Positions 1 through 7,097 of a stretch of DNA of 18,860 nucleotides are shown piece after piece (positions within the stretch are counted from its first letter, which is position 1; each line of letters starts with the position of its first letter). Made by a program: the position numbers and the translations under genes. The notes below the pieces were generated by a model. It was not told where the DNA came from. It did not search any database and worked only from the letters and a program-made list of their open reading frames with translations. This DNA is from Kiritimatiellales bacterium (GTDB lineage: Bacteria > Verrucomicrobiota > Kiritimatiellia > Kiritimatiellales > Pontiellaceae): NCBI GenBank assembly GCA_021734595.1, contig JAIPIO010000027.1, positions 1 through 18,860 on the forward strand, read 5' to 3'.

Positions 1-546
1 CAGCAGCGTATTCGTGTGATGCGTCAGGCCGGGATTGGCCAGTAACCGCATGTTCGAGCAGTGCGAAGCGTTTGCGAAGATGCCGTGGTCAAGCCGGTCG
101 GCAATGTTCTCCAGGTAGTCCACCAGGCCGGGGAAGCGTTTGGCGAACCGCAGCTTCGGACGATGAAACTGGTACATGTAGTTCAGCTCGCGGTGCGTGA
201 ACAGAAACGAGCGGACCGGACGCGCGTGGCCGGCCATTCGTTCGCGAATTGCCAGGAACGGCGGATCGAACTCGCGCACCCACTTGCACAGTGCCGAGCG
301 GGTGCGCCGAATCCGGAACTTGCGTTTGAGGATGTAGGCGATGTCCGCGTACGAATAGCCCTGGCAGTAGTGGGTGAGTGTCAGCAGCACCGCGCCGGGC
401 GGCGTGCGTTTCTCGGTGGGGTTGCTGTTCGACGACCGCCGCAGACAGTCCTTGCACAAAAACAACTGCCGCGCCGTACCGTCCTTGCGCGTCCGCTTCC
501 CGGCACGCACCAGGTTTTCCGAATTGCAGTATTTGCAGGTGGGCAT
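1..546 (-). CDS. Zinc-ribbon/HTH protein, transposase-like, C-terminus beyond window edge
   Basis: The reading frame is open from the ATG at 546 to the left edge (182 codons seen) and has no stop, so the gene is partial. Residues 4-34 form a CxxC...CxxC zinc ribbon (C4, C7, C31, C34) of the type found at the N-terminus of transposases such as InsA. Residues about 52-90 (GYSYADIAYIL ... ALCKWV) look like a helix-turn-helix. A basic, aromatic segment follows (about 117-140). A GGAG lies 11 bases before the ATG, which is rather far. The gene starts 46 bp after the stop of the membrane-protein gene upstream and may be co-transcribed with it. Whether a DDE catalytic domain follows cannot be seen, so it could be a transposase or a DNA-binding partner of its neighbours. 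The DNA-binding character is well supported; the exact family is not. Confidence 0.7.
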   Translation of the reverse strand, partial: MPTCKYCNSENLVRAGKRTRKDGTARQLFLCKDCLRRSSNSNPTEKRTPPGAVLLTLTHYCQGYSYADIAYILKRKFRIRRTRSALCKWVREFDPPFLAIRERMAGHARPVRSFLFTHRELNYMYQFHRPKLRFAKRFPGLVDYLENIADRLDHGIFANASHCSNMRLLANPGLTHHTNTLL

Positions 547-592
547 AGCTCATGCTTCTCCACAATGACGCCGAAGAATTTCCGCCACGCGC

Positions 593-1222
593 TCATTGCT
601 CCTGCCCTTGGCCAACGGCCGAGGCACCCTCGTCCAAATCACGTAGAATCTCCTCTGCTTCATGGGAAGGATGCTTGGCGGTGACAATTATGACACGAGC
701 CAGGTACTGGCCCACATCTCTAGCCTGCTCGACAATTTTGTCCGCAGCATTAGTAAAGACTTGTCTCAGCGTTGTCATCAATATGCAGGTGATTCCCAGT
801 ACAAGCAGTATGGCAAGAACAAGACCGGAACCGATTCTCGACACTTTTGTGTTGTGGGCTGGTATTTTATCACGCAGGTTAAGCAAAGAATCGTATAGGT
901 GTCTTTGCGCATTGAGGCCTGCGGCAAGTGTTTCCTCCTGTTGCTCCGAAAGCTTATGCGACTGCTTGAGTTCGTTGAAGACCGATCGAGCAGGGATGCC
1001 ACGCCCAATATCTTGGCAGGTCACACCTCGCTCGCCGGGCTTCGCCTTTTCATTGCTTGCCTCGTCCGGCCAGTAGAAGTACCGCTGTGCCAAACCAAAA
1101 TTGGCGTGTTTGAAGACCAGACATTCCGACACGACTCTGTGAATAGGAGTGAATGCAAGGATTAGTGCCGCCAGCCCGGTAAAGGGGAGCCAGAAATTCT
1201 TCGCAATCTGCCTAATATCCAT
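593..1222 (-). CDS. Two-helix membrane protein of unknown function
   Basis: The protein has 209 residues from the ATG at 1222. That start is chosen because GGAGG sits 7 bases upstream; an in-frame GTG at 1237 lacks such a site. Residues 10-31 form a first membrane helix and residues 129-151 a second. Between them lies a soluble loop of nearly 100 residues with a polar helical stretch (about 84-120). A soluble tail of about 55 residues follows helix 2 and carries amphipathic helices (QVFTNAADKIVEQ, EAEEILRDLDEG). I recognise no family. The gene lies 44 bp downstream of the small soluble protein gene and 46 bp upstream of the zinc-ribbon gene, all on one strand. A membrane sensor or effector working with the soluble partner is a reasonable guess, but no catalytic motif is visible. 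Confidence 0.75.
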   Translation of the reverse strand: MDIRQIAKNFWLPFTGLAALILAFTPIHRVVSECLVFKHANFGLAQRYFYWPDEASNEKAKPGERGVTCQDIGRGIPARSVFNELKQSHKLSEQQEETLAAGLNAQRHLYDSLLNLRDKIPAHNTKVSRIGSGLVLAILLVLGITCILMTTLRQVFTNAADKIVEQARDVGQYLARVIIVTAKHPSHEAEEILRDLDEGASAVGQGQEQ

Positions 1223-1266
1223 GGATATCCCTCCCACGCAGTCTCAACAGAAGTCTCACAGAAAAT

Positions 1267-1815
1267 CTACGCGGCGACTGTGGCGTTGCGAATCTGGTCA
1301 AACGCTTGATGCAGTCGTTTGGCTGTGCTGGGCTGGTTGAAGCTGGCTCTGGCGTGGATTTCCGGATCGCCCGTAAAATCCTTTCGAGGATGCTTGGCCT
1401 CCAGACGGTACATGCGGTTGTCTGTAACCGTAAAGTGCGGGAGTTTCTCCCACATGGCATCGCGTTGTTCCTCCCGAGCCTTCAGCACGGTCAGTTTGTC
1501 GCCGTGCTTCCGTTTCAATCCATGGAGCGGACTGTCTTCTGGGAGGCCGTCGATGACGATGACACGTATGTGAACGTCACGGTCAAGCGCATCGGCAAAC
1601 TCCTGTTGCAACCCTGCGAAAAACTCGCTCGGGCATTGGCCCGTCATGATGTCAACACGCTTGTCAGCATGCTTGATGATCGCATTACAGAGAATGGACG
1701 CGTGTTTTATGTGGCGATTGCTCAGCTCGATGGGGAGCGCCAGTTCCGCGCAGGCACTGACAATATCTTCGTATTCCCGAGTTGCCAATTCAAAATCCCT
1801 CAATTGCTCCGTCAT
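1267..1815 (-). CDS. Soluble hypothetical protein with a possible PLD-like fold lacking HKD
   Basis: The protein has 182 residues. The ATG at 1815 follows a strong ribosome site (AAGGAGG, 6 bases away), which decides the start over a GTG at 1842. There is no signal peptide or membrane segment. The pattern suggests an alpha/beta domain: a helix and strand near 38-57 (HASILCNAIIKHADKRVDIM), a strand at 81-88 (VHIRVIVI), HFTVTDNRMYRLE at 127-139, then ARASFNQP (155-162) and a closing helix. This order recalls catalytically inactive phospholipase-D-like domains used in sensing, where a strand with H..D precedes an 'arasFn.p' segment. The catalytic HxKxxxxD motif is absent. The fold assignment is an inference from pattern and the function is unknown. 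The gene is first in a run of three. Its stop is TAG. Confidence 0.7.
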   Translation of the reverse strand: MTEQLRDFELATREYEDIVSACAELALPIELSNRHIKHASILCNAIIKHADKRVDIMTGQCPSEFFAGLQQEFADALDRDVHIRVIVIDGLPEDSPLHGLKRKHGDKLTVLKAREEQRDAMWEKLPHFTVTDNRMYRLEAKHPRKDFTGDPEIHARASFNQPSTAKRLHQAFDQIRNATVAA

Positions 1816-2189
1816 CTTTTTCCTCCTTGCCAGCAGGCACAAGTATCACCCGCGTTGTCAGCCAAAACCCTTATATTTAAACCCTCTACATAAGATAAGC
1901 ATCGAAGAAATGGCATTCCCGCACTGCAACACCATAAATTCCGAATCACCCGCGAGTACGCGACCGCAGGATTCTCAGCAGCCACACCTTACCTCGGGGT
2001 CCACAAACAGAAACCAAGCAATTTACCATCCGCCAACCCCATATGCAAATACATCGCCGGCCGCGCTACCGCACATTTGAGGATATGAGCGACTATCCAC
2101 ACACGCCGAACACCCTTGACAACAATAGGCAACATCTGCGATGTAGACCACTGCAAAAATAGCTAATAATGACATCATGTGAATGTTTC
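1816..2189. other. Intergenic stretch with no gene seen
   Basis: These 374 bases lie between the start of the 182-residue gene and the stop of comEC. I see no credible reading frame, RNA gene or strong hairpin. The promoter for the leftward three-gene run should lie at the 1816-1900 end, where an AT-rich patch (1869-1885) sits, but no convincing -35/-10 pair could be picked. Confidence 0.5.
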
Positions 2190-4928
2190 CTATCGATGGG
2201 TGTAAAGTGTTTCGGGCCGTGAGATAGTCCTGTTGCTTTCAACGTTTAGTTTCGGTGCGTACCCAATCAGTCTGTACCCGGACGGTCCGGGTTCAATGGT
2301 AATAGCGCCATGATCGGTGGTTCGGAACAGTCTGGGGTTCCATGGGAGCCTCCTGCACCAGTCGTAAACGTCAAAACCATTCCTGGTTCTCCCGTCTGTA
2401 AGGATAATACATCCGGGGCGGCATTTTTCAAGAACATGTTCGACTCTGGCCCTGAAGGTTGCTGTCGATTTGCTCGTGCCGCCGTATTCGAAAGCCCCCA
2501 CTTGCCAAGGCAACACGAGGATGTCGCAGGTTTCCAGGGCGTCTATGTCGCGAACGCGCGGTGTATCGGTCAGTACCGTGATCCGGCACTGGCCGAGGTG
2601 CACGGTGGTTATGCCCTCCGCGACTATGGCGACAGCGACATTGGCCCCGGTCGGTGCGGCGGCGTTTTCGATGATGCGTATGCCGGCCGCATCTTTCTTT
2701 TTCAGTTTTGCCGAAAGTGCTTCGACGGTGACTGCGGGGCAGCGGCAGGTGGCAATGCGCAACGAATCCTGCAAAGCAGCGACCGCGCCGAGCCCGGCGC
2801 GAGTGTGCTCGGTGTTGAGAACAATTTCCGGGACATGCATCACCCCGGCCCACGTGTAGAAACGAAAAACCAGGCGTTCGGCCACGTACCTGTCGCCGCC
2901 GTTGATCAGAAAGCCCGTTCCATCGGCAGCGACTCCGCAGCAGGCGGGATATGCCGGTCGGCGCGGTGCTGCCTGGATATGCAGCACGGTGAGCGAAGGG
3001 CGACCCGGGCGGTGGGAATAGTGTCCCGCAACGAGCGAGCCGATGGCGAGCAATCCGAGGGCGAGAGCCAGGCCTGTCCGAAGCCGGGGCGGCATGGCAC
3101 TTGTGACGGTATCGGCGGCAATGGTAGTCTCGACCGGCTCATGTGACGTTTCGCAGAGCAGCCACAGCAGGGCCAGGCCGCAATAATAGGCCGCCACCCC
3201 GCCGAGTGTGGGCTTCGGCACGGCGGGATACGGAAACAGCACCGCACCGATCCAGGCCAGCCAGAAAAACCCGGTGCCGAGCGCGGAGGTGACAAACCCG
3301 AGCGGTATCGCCAGCCATCCGCCGATGAAAGGCAGCATTCCCGCAATGCCGGTAAGCAATGCCATCTGGACAAACAGTGCGATCAGCGGAATCGCCGCAA
3401 AGTTGACAAACATGCCCGCGACCGAATAGCGCCCGAAGTACCAGGCACTCAATGGCAGGATCGCGCCGACCTGGATTGCCGCCTGCGCGGCGATGAACAG
3501 GGTGACGCCTCTCGGCAGGCGGTCCATTCGCAGCATGGCTGCACGCGATGGGTGTTCAGCGTTCAGCTTTCTCCCCGTTTTTTTCGCCAGCGCAAAACCC
3601 AGAACGGACACAATGCCGCCGACTGGCGTAAATAGCCAGTGGATTCCCCGATACATCACAGTCAGCACTGCGCACAGCCACAAAGAGACGAACGCGATTT
3701 CCGCTCCCGTCAGCGATCGCAAATGCCGATGTAGAGGTGGCGTCAATAGCAGCAGCGACAAAACAGCGGCGAAGGACAGTTGGAACCCCGGCGAGAACAG
3801 CAGCAGCGGGTTCCAGAGAACAATGACACAGCCGGCCACCCCCACCCCCGTAAATCCCGCGTACCGTGGCTTCATTCCGCACCACGCATGCGCAGTGAAT
3901 GCCAGTGATGTCATGATTGCGGCCCGTACCGTGGCGGGACGTGCGCCAGTCATGACCGTAAGCATACACAGCGCGACGATCACGACGGGGGTCAGCGCCT
4001 TGGGCGATAAACGCGCAAACCGTCCGCAACGGTACAACGCCAGCGCGACGATCCCGACGTGCAATCCGGAAACGGCAAGCACATGGCTGATGCCCGCTCG
4101 CTCGAACAGGGCAAGGATGCCCCGGTTCCGGAACGTCTTCCCCGCAAGCGCGGCGCGGTCGCCGAGGGTCGCGCCCATGGCGAGCTGTGCGGACGGCACG
4201 GAAACGGCATCGGCGTACACTGCTGACAATCGTCGTTTAAGCCACAGTGCGGCGGCGACAACGGGATTGCCCACGCGCCGCGCGACAATGCGCACATCCT
4301 TAATGTCCGCGGTCAGTTCCGCGTGCAGCCGCTGTTCACGAAAATAGGTTGGAAGGCTGAATGCGTTCGGATTGCGCGGCGGCTCGGGCAACGAGGCGAT
4401 ACCGTTGATGTCGACGACGTCGCCGTAGGCGTAAACGCCAGTCAGTTCACCATACCTGCAATGCACCTCTTCGGAACGATGCCGGGGACGCGTTATGCGG
4501 ACCCGAACCCAGCCCCGAACATCGGGCAACACCAGCTTCTCTTCCGATTCAGAGGAAACCAAGGTGTCCTGCAATGCCACTTCAAGCGAGACTCCCCTGC
4601 CGGTTACCGATGGCTCCTGAACAATCCGTCCACGAACCCGTACCCGGCAACTGCCTGCCTGCCGAAGGTGGACGCGTAGAAGGTTCGAGTCGTAGGCCAA
4701 GCTTCCAACCGTGTTCGAAGCCAGTGCCAATGCCGCACCGACCAGCACTGAAGGAAACATCACGGAAAAATTGGAACCACGGTTGTCGCGAACACGAAGA
4801 AACAAAACACCGACAAGCAGGCCACAGAATACGAGTGCCGTAACCGGGAATGCCACCACGCACAATGCGTGCGGCAATACCGCACCGATCACAACGCCGC
4901 AGCTTATACCTGTGAGTGAACGAACCAT
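2190..4928 (-). CDS. comEC: ComEC/Rec2 DNA-uptake channel with degenerate MBL-like domain
   Basis: ComEC forms the inner-membrane channel that carries single-stranded DNA into the cytoplasm during transformation. The protein has 912 residues, a normal full length, from the ATG at 4928; an in-frame GTG at 4946 is possible. N-terminal membrane helices (about 5-80) lead into a soluble OB-like DUF4131 region (about 85-225). The competence domain follows (about 265-560), with the hallmark SHVLAVSGLHVGIV near 281-294 and SPGFQLSFAAVLSLLLL near 379-395. Residues about 645-885 occupy the place of the metallo-beta-lactamase-like domain. There the usual THxHxDHxGG is replaced by NTEHTRAGLG (705-714) and the usual LIDxG by LINGG, so metal binding is probably lost. 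The channel part is intact. The gene stands alone on the minus strand and ends in TAG. Family assignment is firm; nuclease or hydrolase activity of the C-terminus is doubtful. Confidence 0.93.
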   Translation of the reverse strand: MVRSLTGISCGVVIGAVLPHALCVVAFPVTALVFCGLLVGVLFLRVRDNRGSNFSVMFPSVLVGAALALASNTVGSLAYDSNLLRVHLRQAGSCRVRVRGRIVQEPSVTGRGVSLEVALQDTLVSSESEEKLVLPDVRGWVRVRITRPRHRSEEVHCRYGELTGVYAYGDVVDINGIASLPEPPRNPNAFSLPTYFREQRLHAELTADIKDVRIVARRVGNPVVAAALWLKRRLSAVYADAVSVPSAQLAMGATLGDRAALAGKTFRNRGILALFERAGISHVLAVSGLHVGIVALALYRCGRFARLSPKALTPVVIVALCMLTVMTGARPATVRAAIMTSLAFTAHAWCGMKPRYAGFTGVGVAGCVIVLWNPLLLFSPGFQLSFAAVLSLLLLTPPLHRHLRSLTGAEIAFVSLWLCAVLTVMYRGIHWLFTPVGGIVSVLGFALAKKTGRKLNAEHPSRAAMLRMDRLPRGVTLFIAAQAAIQVGAILPLSAWYFGRYSVAGMFVNFAAIPLIALFVQMALLTGIAGMLPFIGGWLAIPLGFVTSALGTGFFWLAWIGAVLFPYPAVPKPTLGGVAAYYCGLALLWLLCETSHEPVETTIAADTVTSAMPPRLRTGLALALGLLAIGSLVAGHYSHRPGRPSLTVLHIQAAPRRPAYPACCGVAADGTGFLINGGDRYVAERLVFRFYTWAGVMHVPEIVLNTEHTRAGLGAVAALQDSLRIATCRCPAVTVEALSAKLKKKDAAGIRIIENAAAPTGANVAVAIVAEGITTVHLGQCRITVLTDTPRVRDIDALETCDILVLPWQVGAFEYGGTSKSTATFRARVEHVLEKCRPGCIILTDGRTRNGFDVYDWCRRLPWNPRLFRTTDHGAITIEPGPSGYRLIGYAPKLNVESNRTISRPETLYTHR

Positions 4929-5111
4929 TCCCCACCTAGCTCCCACTTGGCTCTCGCCGCCTTCTCCATGAAGCCCTGGAGGTTATCATATCTCAAAACT
5001 GAAGATTTAGCAACAAAATATTTGAAATCAGCAATTTGCCGCAGTATTGTCTGGTAGCTTGTCCTGAGGTTGCTTTGCAGGGGTTCGCGACAGTCTTTTC
5101 GTAGAGGAATC

Positions 5112-5126
5112 CACGCCGGGAAACAA
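5112..5126. repeat. Direct repeat copy 1 (CACGCCGGGAAACAA)
   Basis: An exact 15-base match to 5193-5207, 81 bases apart start to start, in the comEC/PEP-CTERM intergenic region. Flanking bases do not match. It could be a regulator site or a relic of a duplication. Confidence 0.7.
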
Positions 5127-5192
5127 TTTTGATGACATGATTGGAAACACCGAGAAAAGCCAATAGTCAAGCTGGGTGGAAGTATTTTATAG

Positions 5193-5207
5193 CACGCCGG
5201 GAAACAA
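5193..5207. repeat. Direct repeat copy 2 (CACGCCGGGAAACAA)
   Basis: Second exact copy of the 15-base repeat at 5112-5126. It sits just before the point where the sequence turns AT-rich. Confidence 0.7.
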
Positions 5208-5296
5208 CCGTAAACCCCAAATATAAGGAACATGAATTGGCTTTGTAAATTAAAGTGATACAAAAGATTTATAAAGACTAATTTATAAGTAGTAAC

Positions 5297-6034
5297 ATGA
5301 GAGAAGGACAAAAAAACACAAGAAAGACATTAGGGGCTGCTTTAGTAGCAGGATCTATTGCGATAGCAGGGTCTACTGCTCATGGAGCAGGTATTTTTGA
5401 TGCAGATTATTATTTAAATGGAACACAAGCTAATATTCAAACTGGGGATGAGGGGGAGGGGCATAATTTTAAGCTAGATCATTTTAATGATTCTTCTTAT
5501 AGTGAGGGTAAAGATTCAAATGATATAGAGGTTATTAATTTTACTGTTACCGATGATTCTGCTTTGTTCTCAAGGGTTGTTGATGGGAATACTTTTAATT
5601 TTATTTGTGATGCTCGTCCAGAAAATAGTACTTCTGATGTGGATATTTATATGTTTTCAGATCTTGTTCCTTCAAGTGGAGCTTGGGACGAATACCTTCA
5701 AATTGCTTTTGGGGATAATCAACCTTCAGATGGTACTTTCGACAATAAACCAATGTACTTTCATGTTTTTGATGGAGAAGCAAATCCAACAGGAGATTTT
5801 TATAATGTAAGAGATGTGATTGGCGGATCAGGAAGAATTGATCTTGCAGGTCTTAAAGCTGATTATGCTGCAGGAAGCATGAGGAAAGTTGGAGAATTAA
5901 GATTTGATATTCCAGATTCTATCCCAGAACCTTCAACACTTGGTTTAGCAGGACTTGCTGGACTTGCTGCAGGTGCTATTACTGGTAGAAGAAGGCACAT
6001 GTCAAAGAAAGATGCGCGTCAGCATGGCGTTTGA
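5297..6034 (+). CDS. PEP-CTERM sorted secreted protein, AT-rich, 3' end probably rearranged
   Basis: The protein has 245 residues. Residues 1-31 form a signal peptide (basic start, then GAALVAGSIAIAGSTAHGAG). The body (about 32-205) is acidic and rich in Asp, Asn and Gly, like an extracellular beta domain, with no catalytic motif I recognise. Residues 210-234 are a classical PEP-CTERM signal: a PEP motif, a hydrophobic Gly/Ala/Leu helix, then RRR. Such signals are processed by an exosortase at the inner membrane and send proteins to the outer surface. Codons strongly favour A/T at the third position, unlike all neighbours. After RRRH the frame continues for 11 residues (MSKKDARQHGV) in GC-rich DNA and overlaps the next gene's start. 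The native stop was therefore probably lost at a junction near 6000. No ribosome site is evident before the ATG. No exosortase gene is in the window. Confidence 0.8.
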   Translation: MREGQKNTRKTLGAALVAGSIAIAGSTAHGAGIFDADYYLNGTQANIQTGDEGEGHNFKLDHFNDSSYSEGKDSNDIEVINFTVTDDSALFSRVVDGNTFNFICDARPENSTSDVDIYMFSDLVPSSGAWDEYLQIAFGDNQPSDGTFDNKPMYFHVFDGEANPTGDFYNVRDVIGGSGRIDLAGLKADYAAGSMRKVGELRFDIPDSIPEPSTLGLAGLAGLAAGAITGRRRHMSKKDARQHGV

Positions 6035-6368
6035 ACTATTCACCAAACAGGGGAACAAAGCGGCGGCGGAGCCGCGTGTGACGATCAGCAAGACGGGACT
6101 GCTGTCGGTGAACACGTTGTGTCGGCAACGCTTTCTCAAGGACGCCGAGGCCGTGCACCTGCTGTTTGATCCGGACACCGGCCGGATCGGCATCAAGCCC
6201 GTCGCCAAGGGTGCCGAGCACGCCTACACCTTTCGCCAGGGCAAGGCGGGCGGGCAGATTTCCGGGAGCGCCTTTCTCAAGCACTACGACATCGCCCACG
6301 CCAAGACCAAGGCCTACCCCGCCGACTGGGACGCCCAGGCCGAAGCCGTCGTTATTAGCTTGCGCTGA
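6024..6368 (+). CDS. Small conserved hypothetical protein
   Basis: The protein has 114 residues from the ATG at 6024; an in-frame ATG at 6012, closer to a weak AAAGAAAG, is an alternative. It is GC-rich like the rest of the genome. The pattern is a short N-terminal strand (MAFELFTKQGN), then VTISKTGLLSVNTLCRQRFL, then VHLLFDPDTGRIGIKPV, then a C-terminal ISGSAFLKHYDI...KTKAYPADW and AVVISL. Small proteins with this 'line of strands plus FL.hy.i...kt..yp..w' layout are common in accessory regions of many bacteria; I know no function for them. There is no signal peptide or membrane helix. The start overlaps the end of the PEP-CTERM frame by 11 bases, an overlap that looks accidental because composition changes there. 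It is probably a real gene whose native upstream region has been replaced. Confidence 0.65.
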   Translation: MAFELFTKQGNKAAAEPRVTISKTGLLSVNTLCRQRFLKDAEAVHLLFDPDTGRIGIKPVAKGAEHAYTFRQGKAGGQISGSAFLKHYDIAHAKTKAYPADWDAQAEAVVISLR

Positions 6369-6531
6369 ACACCATTGAATCCGCTCTAAAAGCTGTATGT
6401 TTTTCGACCGGACTCAAGAAGAACCTCTTGTTGTTGGCGGAGAAACTGGCGGGGCAGTCCCATCCGGTCATCAAGGCCGGGGCCTTTGCCTATGTTTGCG
6501 AGACTCTGCGGATCGAGCGGATGCAGAATTG
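6359..6531 (+). pseudogene. Gene fragment without a start codon
   Basis: Directly after the small hypothetical gene, in a different frame, the plus strand reads ESALKAVCFSTGLKKNLLLL and AEKLAGQSHPVIKAGAFAYV, then CETLRIERM. This is a plausible amphipathic protein segment with GC-biased codons. No ATG, GTG or TTG opens the frame. The protein-like character stops at about 6531, where the inverted-repeat segment begins; the formal stop is at 6592-6594. It looks like an internal piece of a lost gene. I do not recognise the family. The case rests on coding appearance only, so confidence is low. Confidence 0.35.
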
Positions 6532-6543
6532 CTGGTCATGTTA
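6532..6543 (+). repeat. Left inverted repeat of the candidate element
   Basis: CTGGTCATGTTA, the exact reverse complement of 6943-6954. Partial similarity continues inward for about 12 more bases. Confidence 0.5.
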
Positions 6544-6942
6544 TGTTAAGTATCCTGTTCCGAACGGGATAGGCGTAACAGTATCCACCCAATAAGCACG
6601 CATAAGGTTGCTTTTGACTACAAAAGTGGCACGGCGGGATATCCGGAACCCCTTAACCCCGGCCAGCGAGAAAGGCATCGCGACAGGTGAGAACCGGATA
6701 CGAAAGCGTCTCTCTTGACATCGGTGAGTCACATGGTAACAACAAACAGTCTCTAAGGTATCCCAGTCGACCTCGCCGCATACCGAAAAGCTCTCCTGTC
6801 CGGGATTAATCCCAATTGTGGTCACACGCCTTAACTTTATGCTGAGAACGGCAGGATGCAAAAAAAGCCTGGAAACGAGTAGATGCGTGCATGTCCGAGC
6901 AAAGGTACAGTATACAAGTGGCTGGCTGAGTGGTGATTAAGT

Positions 6943-6954
6943 TAACATGACCAG
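6943..6954 (-). repeat. Right inverted repeat of the candidate element
   Basis: TAACATGACCAG, the exact reverse complement of 6532-6543. Confidence 0.5.
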
Positions 6955-7097
6955 GTTGCCAAGACGGGGAAGTGCTTTCGGACTCGTTTGCTCGGGTCTT
7001 CCCGCCATGGACGTTCGCTTTGTTTTCTTGTATTCAGCATTTACTTTTCTATCGTTCATTCATTTCATTGGTGCTGCCGGAATGAGGGTTGTCGGGT

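Larger units (their letters stand above)
4929..5296. other. Intergenic region upstream of comEC, becoming AT-rich toward the PEP-CTERM gene
   Basis: This stretch of 368 bases lies between two divergent genes and should hold both promoters. It contains a 15-bp direct repeat (separate entries). Base composition drifts to strongly AT-rich from about 5205 onward. A TTGTAA at 5243-5248 and a TTTATA at 5268-5273 are possible but poorly spaced promoter elements for the rightward gene. A 135-codon leftward frame overlapping the comEC start has no coding signature. Confidence 0.45.
6532..6954. mobile_element. Possible small non-autonomous element (MITE-like), 423 bp
   Basis: The segment starts with CTGGTCATGTTA and ends with its exact reverse complement; the next 12 bases match at 6 more positions (18 of 24). 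It sits exactly where the coding appearance of the preceding gene fragment ends. It carries no transposase. A 106-codon leftward frame (6861 to 6541) fills most of it and stops inside the left repeat, but it shows no family signature. A perfect palindrome, GGGATTAATCCC, lies at 6802-6813. No clear target-site duplication flanks it. A 12-bp inverted repeat at this distance could occur by chance in a window this long, so this is a tentative call. Confidence 0.35.

Noticed and set aside
61..684. 207-codon plus-strand frame opposite the zinc-ribbon gene
   Set aside because: The minus strand carries an intact CxxC...CxxC ribbon and HTH in an open frame to the edge; the plus frame lacks any signature.
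2310..4347. Long plus-strand frames (2310-3146 and 3493-4347) inside comEC
   Set aside because: They are antisense to a clearly real ComEC and read as low-complexity, Arg/Ser/Ala-rich sequence without domains.
5112..5207. Repeats considered as a CRISPR array
   Set aside because: Only two 15-bp copies, too short, with no further units and no cas genes in the window.
4904..5311. 135-codon minus-strand frame overlapping the comEC start
   Set aside because: It has no domain and mixed composition, and it spans the AT-rich boundary; comEC in another frame explains its 3' part.
6541..6861. 106-codon minus-strand frame within the inverted-repeat segment
   Set aside because: No ribosome site, family motif or domain; it may be chance. 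It is mentioned only as part of the candidate element.
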